Source: Virgifigura sp964551315 (GTDB taxonomy: Bacteria; Pseudomonadota; Alphaproteobacteria; Dongiales; Dongiaceae). From it: DNA of 64,000 nt. Under the pieces are notes generated by a model. The model saw nothing but the letters and a program-made list of their open reading frames with translations. It made no database searches and was not told the DNA's origin. A program made the translations under genes and the position numbers. Below, piece after piece: positions 13,365 through 22,351 of the stretch (position 1 is the stretch's first letter; every line of letters begins with the position of its first letter). The stretch is taken from assembly GCA_964551315.1 (NCBI GenBank), contig CAZKCM010000002.1, forward strand, positions 73,736-137,735, read 5' to 3'.

Positions 13365-14447
13365 ATGTCGTTTTCGCGAATCGCCGGCGGTGCGCTTCTC
13401 CTCCTTCTGGTCACGGCCTGCGTGGCGCCGCGCACGCAGACGCCGGACGTGGATCCCGATCTCGTGGCGGCGGAGGCGGCCAGGCAGAAGGAGTTTGTCC
13501 TGCGTGACTGGCTCGCCAATCAGGAGAGGCTCAACCGGATCGCCTACCCGTTGCTGGCCGGCGCCGTTCCGCTTTGCGGCGAAACGGTGCGCGCGTCGAT
13601 CGGCGCCCTGGCCACGAACAGCCAATCCTTCCTGCCTGACTATCGCGCCGCGGCGGCGGCCGTGATCGGGGGCGACGATCGCCTTCGCCTGGTTCATGTC
13701 ATCGATGGCTTCCCGGCGGCCGAGGCCGGGCTGGCGGTCGGCGACCTGATCGTCTCGGTCAACGGCGTCGCGGCGCCGCGCGGCGAGAACGCGATCGAGG
13801 AATGGCTCGAGAGGCTGGACGATCTCTTGGACGATGGCGGCCCGTTCACGATGACCGTTCTGCGCGACGGGGAGCAGCGGACGGTGCGCATAGAGCCGCG
13901 GACGATCTGCGACTATCCGGTGCATTTCAACCCGTCCGGGGTGATCAACGCCTATGCCGACGGCAAGGCGCTCCACGTGAACGCGGGCATGCTGCGCTTC
14001 GCCGCCGATGACCAGGAGCTCGCGATGGCGATCGCGCACGAAATCGCGCACAACGCGATGGGACACATTCAGGCGATGCAGTCCAACACGATGGCCGGCG
14101 GCCTTGGCGGGCTGATACTCGACGTGCTGGCGGCGGTCGGCGGCATCAATACCGGGGGCGTGTTCAGCCAGGCGGGCGCCCAGGCGGCAGGGTCCACCTA
14201 TTCGGTCGCATTCGAGAAGGAGGCTGATTATGTCGGCCTCTACATCATGGCGAACGCCGGCCTGGAGATCGAAGGCGCGGCCAATTTCTGGCGCCGGATG
14301 GCGACGGCCAATCCGGGCTCGATCGAGTTGGCCGAGACGCATCCGACCAGCCCGGATCGCTTCCTTGCCGTCGAGCAGACGATCGAGGAGATCAAGTTGA
14401 AGCGGGAACTCGGTCTGCCGCTCATGCCGGCGATGAAATCGCCGTAG
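13365..14447 (+). CDS. M48-family metalloprotease lipoprotein with PDZ domain
   Basis: A predicted lipoprotein: signal peptide with lipobox LVTAC near residue 19, then a PDZ-like region (about 105-175: IDGFPAAEAGLAVGDLIVSV) and an M48 zinc protease domain. The zinc site is H225-E226-xx-H229 (HEIAHNAMGH), with third ligand E284 in the ExxxD motif EKEAD. It would cleave envelope proteins from the periplasmic face, with the PDZ domain presumably gating or recognising substrate. Length 360. ATG start with GAGGGGG about 4 bases upstream. It sits where the helicase/S4 pair is normally followed closely by fdxA, so it looks inserted into that block. Confidence 0.85.
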   Translation: MSFSRIAGGALLLLLVTACVAPRTQTPDVDPDLVAAEAARQKEFVLRDWLANQERLNRIAYPLLAGAVPLCGETVRASIGALATNSQSFLPDYRAAAAAVIGGDDRLRLVHVIDGFPAAEAGLAVGDLIVSVNGVAAPRGENAIEEWLERLDDLLDDGGPFTMTVLRDGEQRTVRIEPRTICDYPVHFNPSGVINAYADGKALHVNAGMLRFAADDQELAMAIAHEIAHNAMGHIQAMQSNTMAGGLGGLILDVLAAVGGINTGGVFSQAGAQAAGSTYSVAFEKEADYVGLYIMANAGLEIEGAANFWRRMATANPGSIELAETHPTSPDRFLAVEQTIEEIKLKRELGLPLMPAMKSP

Positions 14448-14488
14448 CGCCGCTGCCCGGTGCCTCCGCCGGTCCGGCTCGACGCTGC

Positions 14489-15124
14489 TCAGCGTCGCAC
14501 GAAGATCACTGACAGGTTGTTCGCCGGCATCTCGATCGTTTCCCGCAGCGCCAGCCCGTGCGATGCGGCGAGGGCCGCAACCGCTTCCAGGTCGCGCACG
14601 CCCCAGGCGGCGTTCCGGGCGCGCAGCCCGCGATCGAAGGCCTCGTTGCTCGGCGCGGTGTGCTTGCCGCCGACGCGGAAGGGGCCATATAGGTAGAGAA
14701 TTCCGCCCGTTCGAAGGAGCTGCCCCGCGCCGGCCATGAGCCCCTCGGCGGCCGCCCAGGGTGCGATGTGGATCATGTTGATGTTGACGATGGCGGTCGG
14801 AACGGCGTCTTTCGACGCGGCGCTGGCCGTGCGCGGCCAGTCGGGCAGGGTGACGTCGAGCGGGATCGGCCGGCGCAGATTGTCTGCGTTCGCCTCGGCG
14901 GCGTGGGCGGCGATGCTCGCGAGCATCTCGGGGTCGGCGTCGCTCGGCTGCCAGGCGAGCGGCCGGAGCCTCGGCGCCAACCACGCGGCGTGCTCGCCGG
15001 TGCCGCTGGCGATCTCCAGCACGCAGCCCGTCCTAGGAAGAACGCGGGACAGAACGTCGAGGATCGGCCCGCGATTCCGCAGCGCGGCGGGGGCGTGGCG
15101 ACGGTCGTTCGCGGAAGCGGCCAT
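14489..15124 (-). CDS. DUF938 SAM-dependent methyltransferase
   Basis: A 211-residue class I methyltransferase-like protein of the DUF938 family. It begins with the family signature RRHAPAALRNRGPIL and has the SAM-binding motif I LEIASGTGEHA (about 36-46), the acidic strand end QPSDADPEM, and the family stretch NMIHIAPWAA. The substrate is unknown for the family. It converges on the M48-PDZ gene and diverges from the TerB-like gene after 108 bp. The longer open frame upstream to 15703 is antisense to the TerB-like gene and is rejected. Confidence 0.85.
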   Translation of the reverse strand: MAASANDRRHAPAALRNRGPILDVLSRVLPRTGCVLEIASGTGEHAAWLAPRLRPLAWQPSDADPEMLASIAAHAAEANADNLRRPIPLDVTLPDWPRTASAASKDAVPTAIVNINMIHIAPWAAAEGLMAGAGQLLRTGGILYLYGPFRVGGKHTAPSNEAFDRGLRARNAAWGVRDLEAVAALAASHGLALRETIEMPANNLSVIFVRR

Positions 15125-15232
15125 CCCGGAATGGTAGGGGGCGAGGCGACCGGACGGCAAGCACTGCGGCGCCGAAAAGACCGCCTTTCGGCGAGGGTTG
15201 CGCCGCCGGTCGGCGCTGTGATAGGCAAGACG

Positions 15233-15718
15233 ATGATCAATCGAATCAAGGCGTTTCTCAGCGGGCGCGACACCGAATCCACGACCGCCGGCCGCTATGA
15301 TCGGAGCGACCTTCAGGTCGCTGCCGCGGCCCTCCTTGTCGAGGCGGCGCGCATGGACGCGACCATTGCACTGGCAGAGCGCGAGACCATCAAGCGGCTG
15401 ATCCGCGAACGGTTTTCGCTGAGCGCGGAGGAGGCCGCGGACCTCGTGGCGTATGCGGAGTCGCGGGCTGAGCAGTCCGTCCAGCTCTTCGGCTTTACGG
15501 CGACGATCAAGGACCGGTTCTCGCATGAGCAGCGCGTCGAATTGATCGAGATGTTGTGGGAGGTGATTTACGCCGACGGCCAGCTGCATGCGTTCGAGGC
15601 GAACCTGATGCGCCGCGTGGCGGGGCTGCTTCATGTCCCGGACCAGGAGAGCGGCGCCGCCCGCAAGCGGGTGCTCGCGCGCCGCGAGGCCGCGGCGACC
15701 CACGGCCGGAAACCCTGA
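15233..15718 (+). CDS. TerB-like (tellurite-resistance-type) domain protein
   Basis: A 161-residue acidic helical protein of the TerB-like superfamily: DLQVAAAALLVEAARMD (about 26-42) and the matching second-half pattern LIEMLWEVIYADG form the two metal-binding-type helical repeats. The family is widespread in alphaproteobacteria and has no settled function; a tellurite phenotype cannot be inferred. ATG start at 15233. fdxA follows 70 bp later on the same strand. Confidence 0.8.
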   Translation: MINRIKAFLSGRDTESTTAGRYDRSDLQVAAAALLVEAARMDATIALAERETIKRLIRERFSLSAEEAADLVAYAESRAEQSVQLFGFTATIKDRFSHEQRVELIEMLWEVIYADGQLHAFEANLMRRVAGLLHVPDQESGAARKRVLARREAAATHGRKP

Positions 15719-15788
15719 ATCGCCGGCGGCGCGGACCGGTGCGGCTCCGCGCCGAGCCGGCCGCTGAGGTTGGTGAGTGGAGAGACCG

Positions 15789-16124
15789 ATGACCTACGTC
15801 GTTACGGAAGCGTGCATCAAGTGCAAGTACATGGACTGCGTGGAGGTGTGCCCGGTGGACTGCTTCTACGTTGGCGAGAACATGCTGGTGATCCATCCGG
15901 ACGAGTGCATCGACTGCGGCGTGTGCGAGCCGGAGTGCCCGCCGGAGGCGATCGTGCCGGACACCGAGCCGGGGGTCGAGCGGTGGCTCGAGCTCAACCG
16001 CGAGTACTCCGCCATCTGGCCGAACATCACCCGCAAGGGCGAGCCCCCGGCCGACGCCGACGACTACAAGGACGTGCCCAACAAGTTCGAAAAGTACTTC
16101 AGCCCAAAGCCGGGAACGCCCTGA
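15789..16124 (+). CDS. fdxA: 7Fe ferredoxin FdxA
   Basis: Small cytoplasmic electron carrier of 111 residues with one [3Fe-4S] and one [4Fe-4S] cluster. Cysteine spacing copies Azotobacter ferredoxin I with an offset of one: C9, C17 and C50 for the 3Fe cluster; C21, C40, C43 and C46 for the 4Fe cluster; C12 and C25 are the extra cysteines. The ATG at 15789 (MTYVVTEACIKC) is the family start and has GGAGAG upstream; an in-frame GTG 12 bases earlier is less likely. Adjacent to carD, as in many alphaproteobacteria. Confidence 0.95.
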   Translation: MTYVVTEACIKCKYMDCVEVCPVDCFYVGENMLVIHPDECIDCGVCEPECPPEAIVPDTEPGVERWLELNREYSAIWPNITRKGEPPADADDYKDVPNKFEKYFSPKPGTP

Positions 16125-16150
16125 CGCCCGGCCGGTTTGTGTCGGTCCGG

Positions 16151-16179
16151 TTGTACCGATCCTAAATTTCTGTTATATT
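16151..16179 (+). promoter_or_regulatory. Sigma-70-type promoter for carD
   Basis: TTGTAC (16151-16156) and TATATT (16174-16179) are separated by exactly 17 bp in an AT-rich patch between fdxA and carD. This is one of the best housekeeping-type promoters in the window and would give carD a leader of about 205 nt. Confidence 0.6.
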
Positions 16180-16196
16180 CCTGACCACAAGGCCCC

Positions 16197-16219
16197 CGGG
16201 CAGCCTCCCCGGCTGCCCG
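16197..16219 (+). terminator. GC stem-loop in the fdxA-carD spacer
   Basis: Perfect 8 bp stem CGGGCAGC/GCTGCCCG with a 7 nt loop, no T-run. It lies just downstream of the carD promoter candidate, so it may end fdxA readthrough or shape the 5' end of the carD leader. Confidence 0.35.
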
Positions 16220-16392
16220 ACGCGGTATTGTGCGGTCTCATACCGCTCGGTTTCGTCAGCTGGACGATTGGGTTTGGCGGCGCAAGGGTTCGGCGCGCCG
16301 CGTGAAGCTTTACTTAATTGCCGCCCCTCGTCCGGGATGACGGCGTCGCTTCCGGGGGCCCGGCACGGCTGTTAGGTGAGAGACAAACGAGA

Positions 16393-16890
16393 ATGTCCAA
16401 GGATATCGGATTCAAGCCGGGGGATTATGTCGTCTACCCGGCTCATGGTGTTGGCAGAGTGCTGGGCATCGAAACCCAAGAGATTTCCGGCCTGAGCCTG
16501 CAGGTGATCATCATCAGCTTCGACAAGGATCGAATGACCCTGCGGGTCCCGGTGGCGAAGGCGAAGAATTCGGGCCTGCGCCGACTCAGCACGCGCAAGG
16601 TGATGGAAACCGCGCTTGCGACGCTGAAGGGCCGTTCGCGCATCAAGCGTGCGATGTGGAGCCGACGCGCCCAGGAGTATGAGGCGAAGATCAATTCGGG
16701 CGATCCGGTATCGATCGCCGAGGTCGTCCGCGACCTCCATCGCAACGCCGACCAGCCGGACCAGTCCTACAGCGAGCGGCAGATCTATCAGGCCGCCCTT
16801 GACCGGCTCGTGCGCGAACTCGCCGCCGTCGAGGACATCGACGAGCAAGCCGCGACCCGGCGTCTCGAACAAGTGCTCAAAGCCGCTTAA
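16393..16890 (+). CDS. carD: CarD-family transcriptional regulator
   Basis: CarD/CdnL proteins bind the RNA polymerase beta subunit through an N-terminal RID domain and stabilise open complexes, notably at rRNA promoters. The 165-residue product starts with the typical MSKDIGFKPGDYVVYPAHGVG (residues 1-20 in part) and contains the helical C-terminal half with MWSRRAQEYEAKI. A longer frame from 16318 is rejected because the ATG at 16393 matches family starts. Encoded between fdxA and the PPP-like gene, ahead of rpoH: two transcription factors within 2.4 kb. Confidence 0.93.
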   Translation: MSKDIGFKPGDYVVYPAHGVGRVLGIETQEISGLSLQVIIISFDKDRMTLRVPVAKAKNSGLRRLSTRKVMETALATLKGRSRIKRAMWSRRAQEYEAKINSGDPVSIAEVVRDLHRNADQPDQSYSERQIYQAALDRLVRELAAVEDIDEQAATRRLEQVLKAA

Positions 16891-16956
16891 CGCGAGACCC
16901 TAATCGCCCCGCCCGGTCGGTTGCGGCCGGGCGGCGGCCGGCACCCGACCCGGTTG

Positions 16957-17757
16957 ATGCCGAACAAAGAAAAATTCGCCATATTGCGAAAAAGTCGACG
17001 GGTCTGGGCGGTCGCCGCCATCCATGGCGAAGCCGCGCGGCTCGAAGCGATGCATGAAGAACTCGACCGCCGCTTCGTTCCCGGCGACCGGCTTGTCTAT
17101 CTCGGCAACTATCTCGGCTACGGCCCGGCGGTGCGCGCGACCGTCGACGCCCTCCTCGCCTTCCGCCGCCGGCTGCTCGCACGCCCCGGCATGTTCACCT
17201 TCGACATCGTCTATCTGCGCGGCAGCCAGGAGGAGATGTGGCAGAAGCTCCTCCAGCTGCAGTTCGCGCCCAATCCGGGCGAGGTCTTCGGCTGGATGAT
17301 GGAGCAGGGTGTCGGCGCCACGCTTGCCGCCTATGGCGGGGATCCGCAGCAGGGGCTAAGCAGCGCACGCGGTGGCGCGCTGATCCTGACTCGCTGGACC
17401 AGCAGCCTGCGCGCGGCGATGCAGTCGGCGCCCGGGCACTACGTTCTGATGAGCGCACTCCGCCGCGCCGCTTACACCGATGACGGCGCGCTTCTCTTCG
17501 TTCACGCGGGCATCGATCCCGACCGGCCGCTTTCCGCGCAAAGCGACAGTCTCTGGTGGGGCAATGGCGGCTTTGCCCGCCTGTCGCAGCCCTATAGCGG
17601 CTTCACCCGCGTGATCCGCGGTTTCGATCGGGCCCATAGCGGGGTCCAGACGACGCCCTTCACCGCCAGCATCGATGCCGGCTGCGGCTTCGGAGGGCCG
17701 CTCGTCGCCGCCTGCTTCGACAGCAGCGGCGAAATCGTCGATCTGATCGAGGCCTGA
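16957..17757 (+). CDS. PPP-type metallophosphatase-like protein lacking catalytic residues
   Basis: A 266-residue protein with the layout of the PPP serine/threonine phosphatase superfamily but with nearly all catalytic positions changed. The GDxHG motif reads VAAIHG (metal Asp to A21). GDYVDRG reads GNYLGYG (Asp to N51, DR to GY). GNHE reads GSQE (Asn to S90, His to Q91). The late HGH reads RGF (221-223). Only FVHAGIDP (H183) survives intact. The frame is uninterrupted and normal in codon use, so it appears to be a maintained pseudoenzyme, not a decaying gene. It lies 66 bp after carD and about 130 bp before rpoH. Function unknown; a binding or regulatory role is inferred. Confidence 0.75.
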   Translation: MPNKEKFAILRKSRRVWAVAAIHGEAARLEAMHEELDRRFVPGDRLVYLGNYLGYGPAVRATVDALLAFRRRLLARPGMFTFDIVYLRGSQEEMWQKLLQLQFAPNPGEVFGWMMEQGVGATLAAYGGDPQQGLSSARGGALILTRWTSSLRAAMQSAPGHYVLMSALRRAAYTDDGALLFVHAGIDPDRPLSAQSDSLWWGNGGFARLSQPYSGFTRVIRGFDRAHSGVQTTPFTASIDAGCGFGGPLVAACFDSSGEIVDLIEA

Positions 17758-17885
17758 GCCGATCGGATTACGAGCCGGCAGGGCGTTTCCTCCGGGCGAC
17801 TGATCCGCTGCCGGCCGCGTTACGTATAAGGTTACGGGCACAAATCCCCTGGCGGAAACTCAGACGCCAACGGAGGGGGGTGATT

Positions 17886-18770
<885 letters not shown>

Positions 18771-18774
18771 CGGC

Positions 18775-18797
18775 CCCGCCGCCGGGCCGGCGGCGGG
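18775..18797. terminator. Bidirectional GC hairpin between rpoH and the cyclase gene
   Basis: Nine base pairs (18775-18783 with 18789-18797, 5 nt loop) in the 30 bp between two convergent genes. No T-run, but placement supports a shared transcript end. Confidence 0.6.
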
Positions 18798-18800
18798 ACA

Positions 18801-20684
18801 TCAGATCAGGCGGAACAGCTCGATCGCCTCGCCGTGACCCCGCAGCTGCAGCCGGCCCGCCGATGTCGCCGCGATGCCCGGTGAAAGAATCGCGGCGGTG
18901 GCGGCGCTGATCAGCGCGATCACTTCGCTCTTGCCGTCGTCCAGCTCCTTTCCGAGCTGTTCCAGCCGTTGCGCGATGTTCACCGTGTCGCCGATCGGCG
19001 TGTAGTTGATGCGGCCCGGCGCGCCGACATTGCCGACGATGGCCGTCCCGGTATGAATCCCGATTCGCAGGCGCAGGCGGGCCAGTCCGGCCGCCGCCCG
19101 CCGGTCGTTGTCCGCCCGGATGGCTTCCGCGATCGCCAACGCGGCCCGGCAGGCGCGGTCCGCATGATTCGGATCGTCGGCCGGCGCGCCCCAGAACGCC
19201 ATCACCGAATCGCCGATGTATTTGTCGATCGTGCCGCCCTCGGATTCGATGCAGGTGCCGAGCAGGGCGAAGTGGCGGTTGAGGAACGCAGCCAGTTCCG
19301 GCGCCGATTTCTGCCGGCCGATCACCGTGAAATCGACGATATCCGTGAACAGGACCGTGATCGTGCGCTCCTCGGATGCAAGGCCGGCCTGTGCCGACTG
19401 GCGCATCAGGCGGAGCACGAGCGGCTTCGGCACGTAGGTCTCGAACCAGCGCAGCCCGGCGAGCATGGCGTTGAAGGCTTTCGCCGCCGCGTCGAGCTCG
19501 CGGAACAAATTGCCGGGCAACCGCGGCGCGGCGTCGAAATCGAAGGTCCGGATCGCGTCGGCCACGGTTTCGAGCCGGCGGATCGGACGGCTGAGGCCCT
19601 GGCCGAGCAGGAGCGCCAGGATCGCCGCGACGATGAAGGTACCGCCTCCGGCCATCACTGCGAAGTTCAGGCGCCGCGCGGGCGCGTCGACCTCCGACAG
19701 CCGAACATAGCTCCCGGCCAGCCAGGGCTCCGGGCCATAGCCGGTGAGCTCGCGGTAGAGGAACAGATACCGATCGCCCGCCGCCGTGACGATCCGTGCG
19801 TTCAGCGATGTGCCGGCGACGAGGTCTCTCAGCCCGTCGACATCGATCGGGACGGTCCAGATGTTTGCGAGGACGGGGTCCCCCACCTCGCCCAGAAGCG
19901 GCAGCGGCCGTTCCGCCGACAGGCCGCGCGGCCCGCCGGCCAGGGCCGGATGCGCGAGCACGTGGTCGCGCCCGTAGAGGACGAAGCTTCGCCCGATCGA
20001 ATCCTCGCTGGGGGCCAGATAGCCCGACAGCTCGCTGATCGAGACGACGGCGGAGACGATGCCGCGATAGGCGCCGTCGCGACGCACCGGGGCCCGCACG
20101 GTGATGTATGTGTTGTCGAGCGGTCGCAGATAGACGATCTCCCCCCAGCCGACGCTTCCCTCGGAGGCGCCCTTGCGCAGCGCGAGTCGAACCTCTGGCT
20201 TGTCGAGGGAACTGCCGGCGGCGACTTCGGGCCCGCGCGCCGTTCGGCCGGCCCGCACCGCATAGAGATCGTCGCGGATGAACGCCACGCCACCGATCTG
20301 CGGGGCCGCGGCCAGAGAGCCGAGGAGAAGGTCCTGAAGCCGCTGCGTGTCGTCCAGCGGAATGTCGTTCCGGCCCAGCAGATTGGCCAGGAACTCCGCT
20401 TGGTTGCGGACCGGGGCGAGATGCCGGTCAAGCCGCTGGACCAGCAGGTCGATGGCGAGTTGCGCGGCGTTGCGGGACAGCTCGATGGTGTTGCGTTCGG
20501 CGGCCCGCAGCGAGATGAAGAGCACGGTCGCGACGGCCACCGCCAGCAAGCCGCCGAATCCGAACAGAAGGGCCACGGAAATGGACGGGCGCCAGCCGCG
20601 GCCGCGCCGGCTGTCCGGCCGCGGCGCGGGCGGCGGACGGGGGTCGCCGGGCTGCGGCATGGCCGGCGGGCGGGGGTCTACCAT
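18801..20684 (-). CDS. Membrane class III adenylate cyclase (Cache-HAMP-cyclase)
   Basis: A 627-residue inner-membrane receptor cyclase. A proline-rich N-terminus precedes a first transmembrane helix (about 34-58), then a periplasmic dCache-like sensor, a second helix (about 338-362), HAMP, and a class III cyclase domain from about residue 443. Metal ligands D448 (FTDIVDF) and D492 (GDSVMAFWG), transition-state N569 and R573 (NIAQRLE), and the purine-selecting pair K488 (TIDKYIGD) and T562 (YTPIGD) are all present; Lys plus Thr favours ATP over GTP. It should make cAMP in response to an unknown periplasmic ligand. Convergent with rpoH. Confidence 0.9.
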   Translation of the reverse strand: MVDPRPPAMPQPGDPRPPPAPRPDSRRGRGWRPSISVALLFGFGGLLAVAVATVLFISLRAAERNTIELSRNAAQLAIDLLVQRLDRHLAPVRNQAEFLANLLGRNDIPLDDTQRLQDLLLGSLAAAPQIGGVAFIRDDLYAVRAGRTARGPEVAAGSSLDKPEVRLALRKGASEGSVGWGEIVYLRPLDNTYITVRAPVRRDGAYRGIVSAVVSISELSGYLAPSEDSIGRSFVLYGRDHVLAHPALAGGPRGLSAERPLPLLGEVGDPVLANIWTVPIDVDGLRDLVAGTSLNARIVTAAGDRYLFLYRELTGYGPEPWLAGSYVRLSEVDAPARRLNFAVMAGGGTFIVAAILALLLGQGLSRPIRRLETVADAIRTFDFDAAPRLPGNLFRELDAAAKAFNAMLAGLRWFETYVPKPLVLRLMRQSAQAGLASEERTITVLFTDIVDFTVIGRQKSAPELAAFLNRHFALLGTCIESEGGTIDKYIGDSVMAFWGAPADDPNHADRACRAALAIAEAIRADNDRRAAAGLARLRLRIGIHTGTAIVGNVGAPGRINYTPIGDTVNIAQRLEQLGKELDDGKSEVIALISAATAAILSPGIAATSAGRLQLRGHGEAIELFRLI

Positions 20685-20699
20685 TCGACGTCCCGCTGA

Positions 20700-22160
20700 T
20701 TATCCACGGATGACCTTAACCTTCTGTCCGGGGGTCACGGAGTCGCCCTCGGACAGGCCGTTGAGCACGCGGAAGCGCTCCTCGGCGCGGTCGGTGAAGG
20801 GCATCTGCCGCGCCAGGCTTTCCACCGTGTCGCCCGGCCGGACCGTCACCACTTCGACGCGCAGCGGTTCGATGGCCGCGGCTTCTTCGGCGGCGAGCCG
20901 GCGGAAGCTGTAAGTGGTCTTGCGCAGCGCCAGCGACAGATCTTCCGTGCGATCCGGCGGCGTGATGAACAGGAATCGATAGACCGTCTGGTCGTCGTAG
21001 CGGATGGCGACCGGCCGCAGGTCGACCAGGCCCTCCCGGGTCTTCAGCCGGGCCGCGCCCGTCGCCGCGTCCATGCCGTCGATCTCGATCGGCTCGACCT
21101 CGCGGAGGTCGATGCCCTTGGCCCACTCGCGTGTCAGATAATCGACCATGCTCCGGCCGGGCGGCTGCCGTGGCGCCGCGTCGAAGACGATGAGCGCGCC
21201 GTCCGGCCCGCGGGCCACGACCTCCTTGGCCCCGTTGCGGAGGGCGAAGCCCTCCGGCACCTCGAAGGCAAAGCGCAGCGCGGGATGGATGAACTGCCGG
21301 CCGCGGACGATGCCTTCCGACGGATCTTCGCCGTAGAGCAGCCCGTCGATCTTCTCGAGGTAGATGTCGCGGGCGAGGATCGGGTCGGCCACCGCCGTGG
21401 CGCCGGCGTTCTTCATCGCGCGCTGGACCCGATCGACGGTGCGCGGGTGGGTCGACATGATGCTGAACTCATCCGCCGCCTCTGGCCGGCCGGCCAGCGC
21501 CGCCTCGAGCCGGGTTTGGGCCTGCAGCTTTCCAAGGAACGTCGCCGCGGCCTGCGGGTCGAAATTGGCGCGCGCCATGTAGCGCACGCCCAGCGTGTCG
21601 GCCTCGAACTCCTGATCGCGCGAGTAGCTTTGCAGAAGGGCCGCCGTGCCCGTACCGGCAAGGTTGACGAGCTCGCCGCTGCCGGTGGCGAGGCCCAGGC
21701 CGGCGAGGCCGATCTGCGCGAGGACCGACCGGCTGTGGCGCTGCGCCGAGTGGCGGGCCACGACATGGCCGATCTCGTGTGCCAGCACGCTCGCGACCTC
21801 GGCCTCGTTGTCGGCAAGCGCCAGCAGGCCGCGGGTGACATAGACATAGCCACCGGGCAGCGCGAAAGCGTTGACGACGGGCGAATTGAGAACGGTGGCG
21901 GTGAAGTCGATGTCCGGCCGCTCGGTCGTGCTGGCCAGCAGATCGACGATGCTTTCGATGTAGCGCTGCAGCTCGGGATCGTCATAGGCGCCGCCGAACT
22001 CTTCCAGGATCTTCGGATGGGCCTCGCGGCCGATCTTGGACTCCTCCGCCTCCGACATGAAGGCGGTGAAGCTCCGCTCGCCGGTGGCCGGGTTCACGGA
22101 GCAGCCGGCCAATGTCGACAGAAGCCCAATGAGAAGGACGCAGGCAACGCGGCGCAACAT
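20700..22160 (-). CDS. M48 metalloprotease lipoprotein with C-terminal LysM-like domain (BepA/YfgC-like)
   Basis: A 486-residue predicted lipoprotein: lipobox STLAGC with C20, then an M48 zinc protease with H128-E129-xx-H132 (LAHEIGHVV) and a later E-D motif in QEFEADTLGVRYM. After the protease domain a long middle region leads to a C-terminal LysM-like repeat (VVTVRPGDTVESLA ... VTPGQKVKV), which may tether it to peptidoglycan. The family acts in outer-membrane protein assembly quality control. ATG 22160 is chosen; a TTG one codon earlier is less likely. It lies 15 bp from the cyclase start, on the same strand and upstream. Confidence 0.88.
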   Translation of the reverse strand: MLRRVACVLLIGLLSTLAGCSVNPATGERSFTAFMSEAEESKIGREAHPKILEEFGGAYDDPELQRYIESIVDLLASTTERPDIDFTATVLNSPVVNAFALPGGYVYVTRGLLALADNEAEVASVLAHEIGHVVARHSAQRHSRSVLAQIGLAGLGLATGSGELVNLAGTGTAALLQSYSRDQEFEADTLGVRYMARANFDPQAAATFLGKLQAQTRLEAALAGRPEAADEFSIMSTHPRTVDRVQRAMKNAGATAVADPILARDIYLEKIDGLLYGEDPSEGIVRGRQFIHPALRFAFEVPEGFALRNGAKEVVARGPDGALIVFDAAPRQPPGRSMVDYLTREWAKGIDLREVEPIEIDGMDAATGAARLKTREGLVDLRPVAIRYDDQTVYRFLFITPPDRTEDLSLALRKTTYSFRRLAAEEAAAIEPLRVEVVTVRPGDTVESLARQMPFTDRAEERFRVLNGLSEGDSVTPGQKVKVIRG

Positions 22161-22197
22161 CAAGACTCAATCCTCTTTCACCTTGGACCGCACGGGC

Positions 22198-22245
22198 GTG
22201 GAGGCACAGAGATTACAGAGATTCACGGAGATTACGGAGATTAAG
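22198..22245. repeat. Short imperfect tandem repeat, purine-rich
   Basis: About four imperfect copies of a 9-10 bp unit (AGAGATTAC, AGAGATTCAC, GGAGATTAC, GGAGATTAA) in the spacer between the nuclease-like gene and the M48 lipoprotein gene. The composition is unlike the GC-rich surroundings. No function is assigned. Confidence 0.6.
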
Positions 22246-22351
22246 GACTCGCTCTCCCGCCCGCCGTGGCGCATCTTCCTTCCAGAATCTGTCTGAACGA
22301 TGGCTGAACGCCAAGGGGCGCTACCGTTCCTGTCCCGTCGCCGGGTTGCGC

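Noticed and set aside
22198..22245. CRISPR-like array
   Set aside because: The units are only 9-10 bp, adjacent and without spacers.
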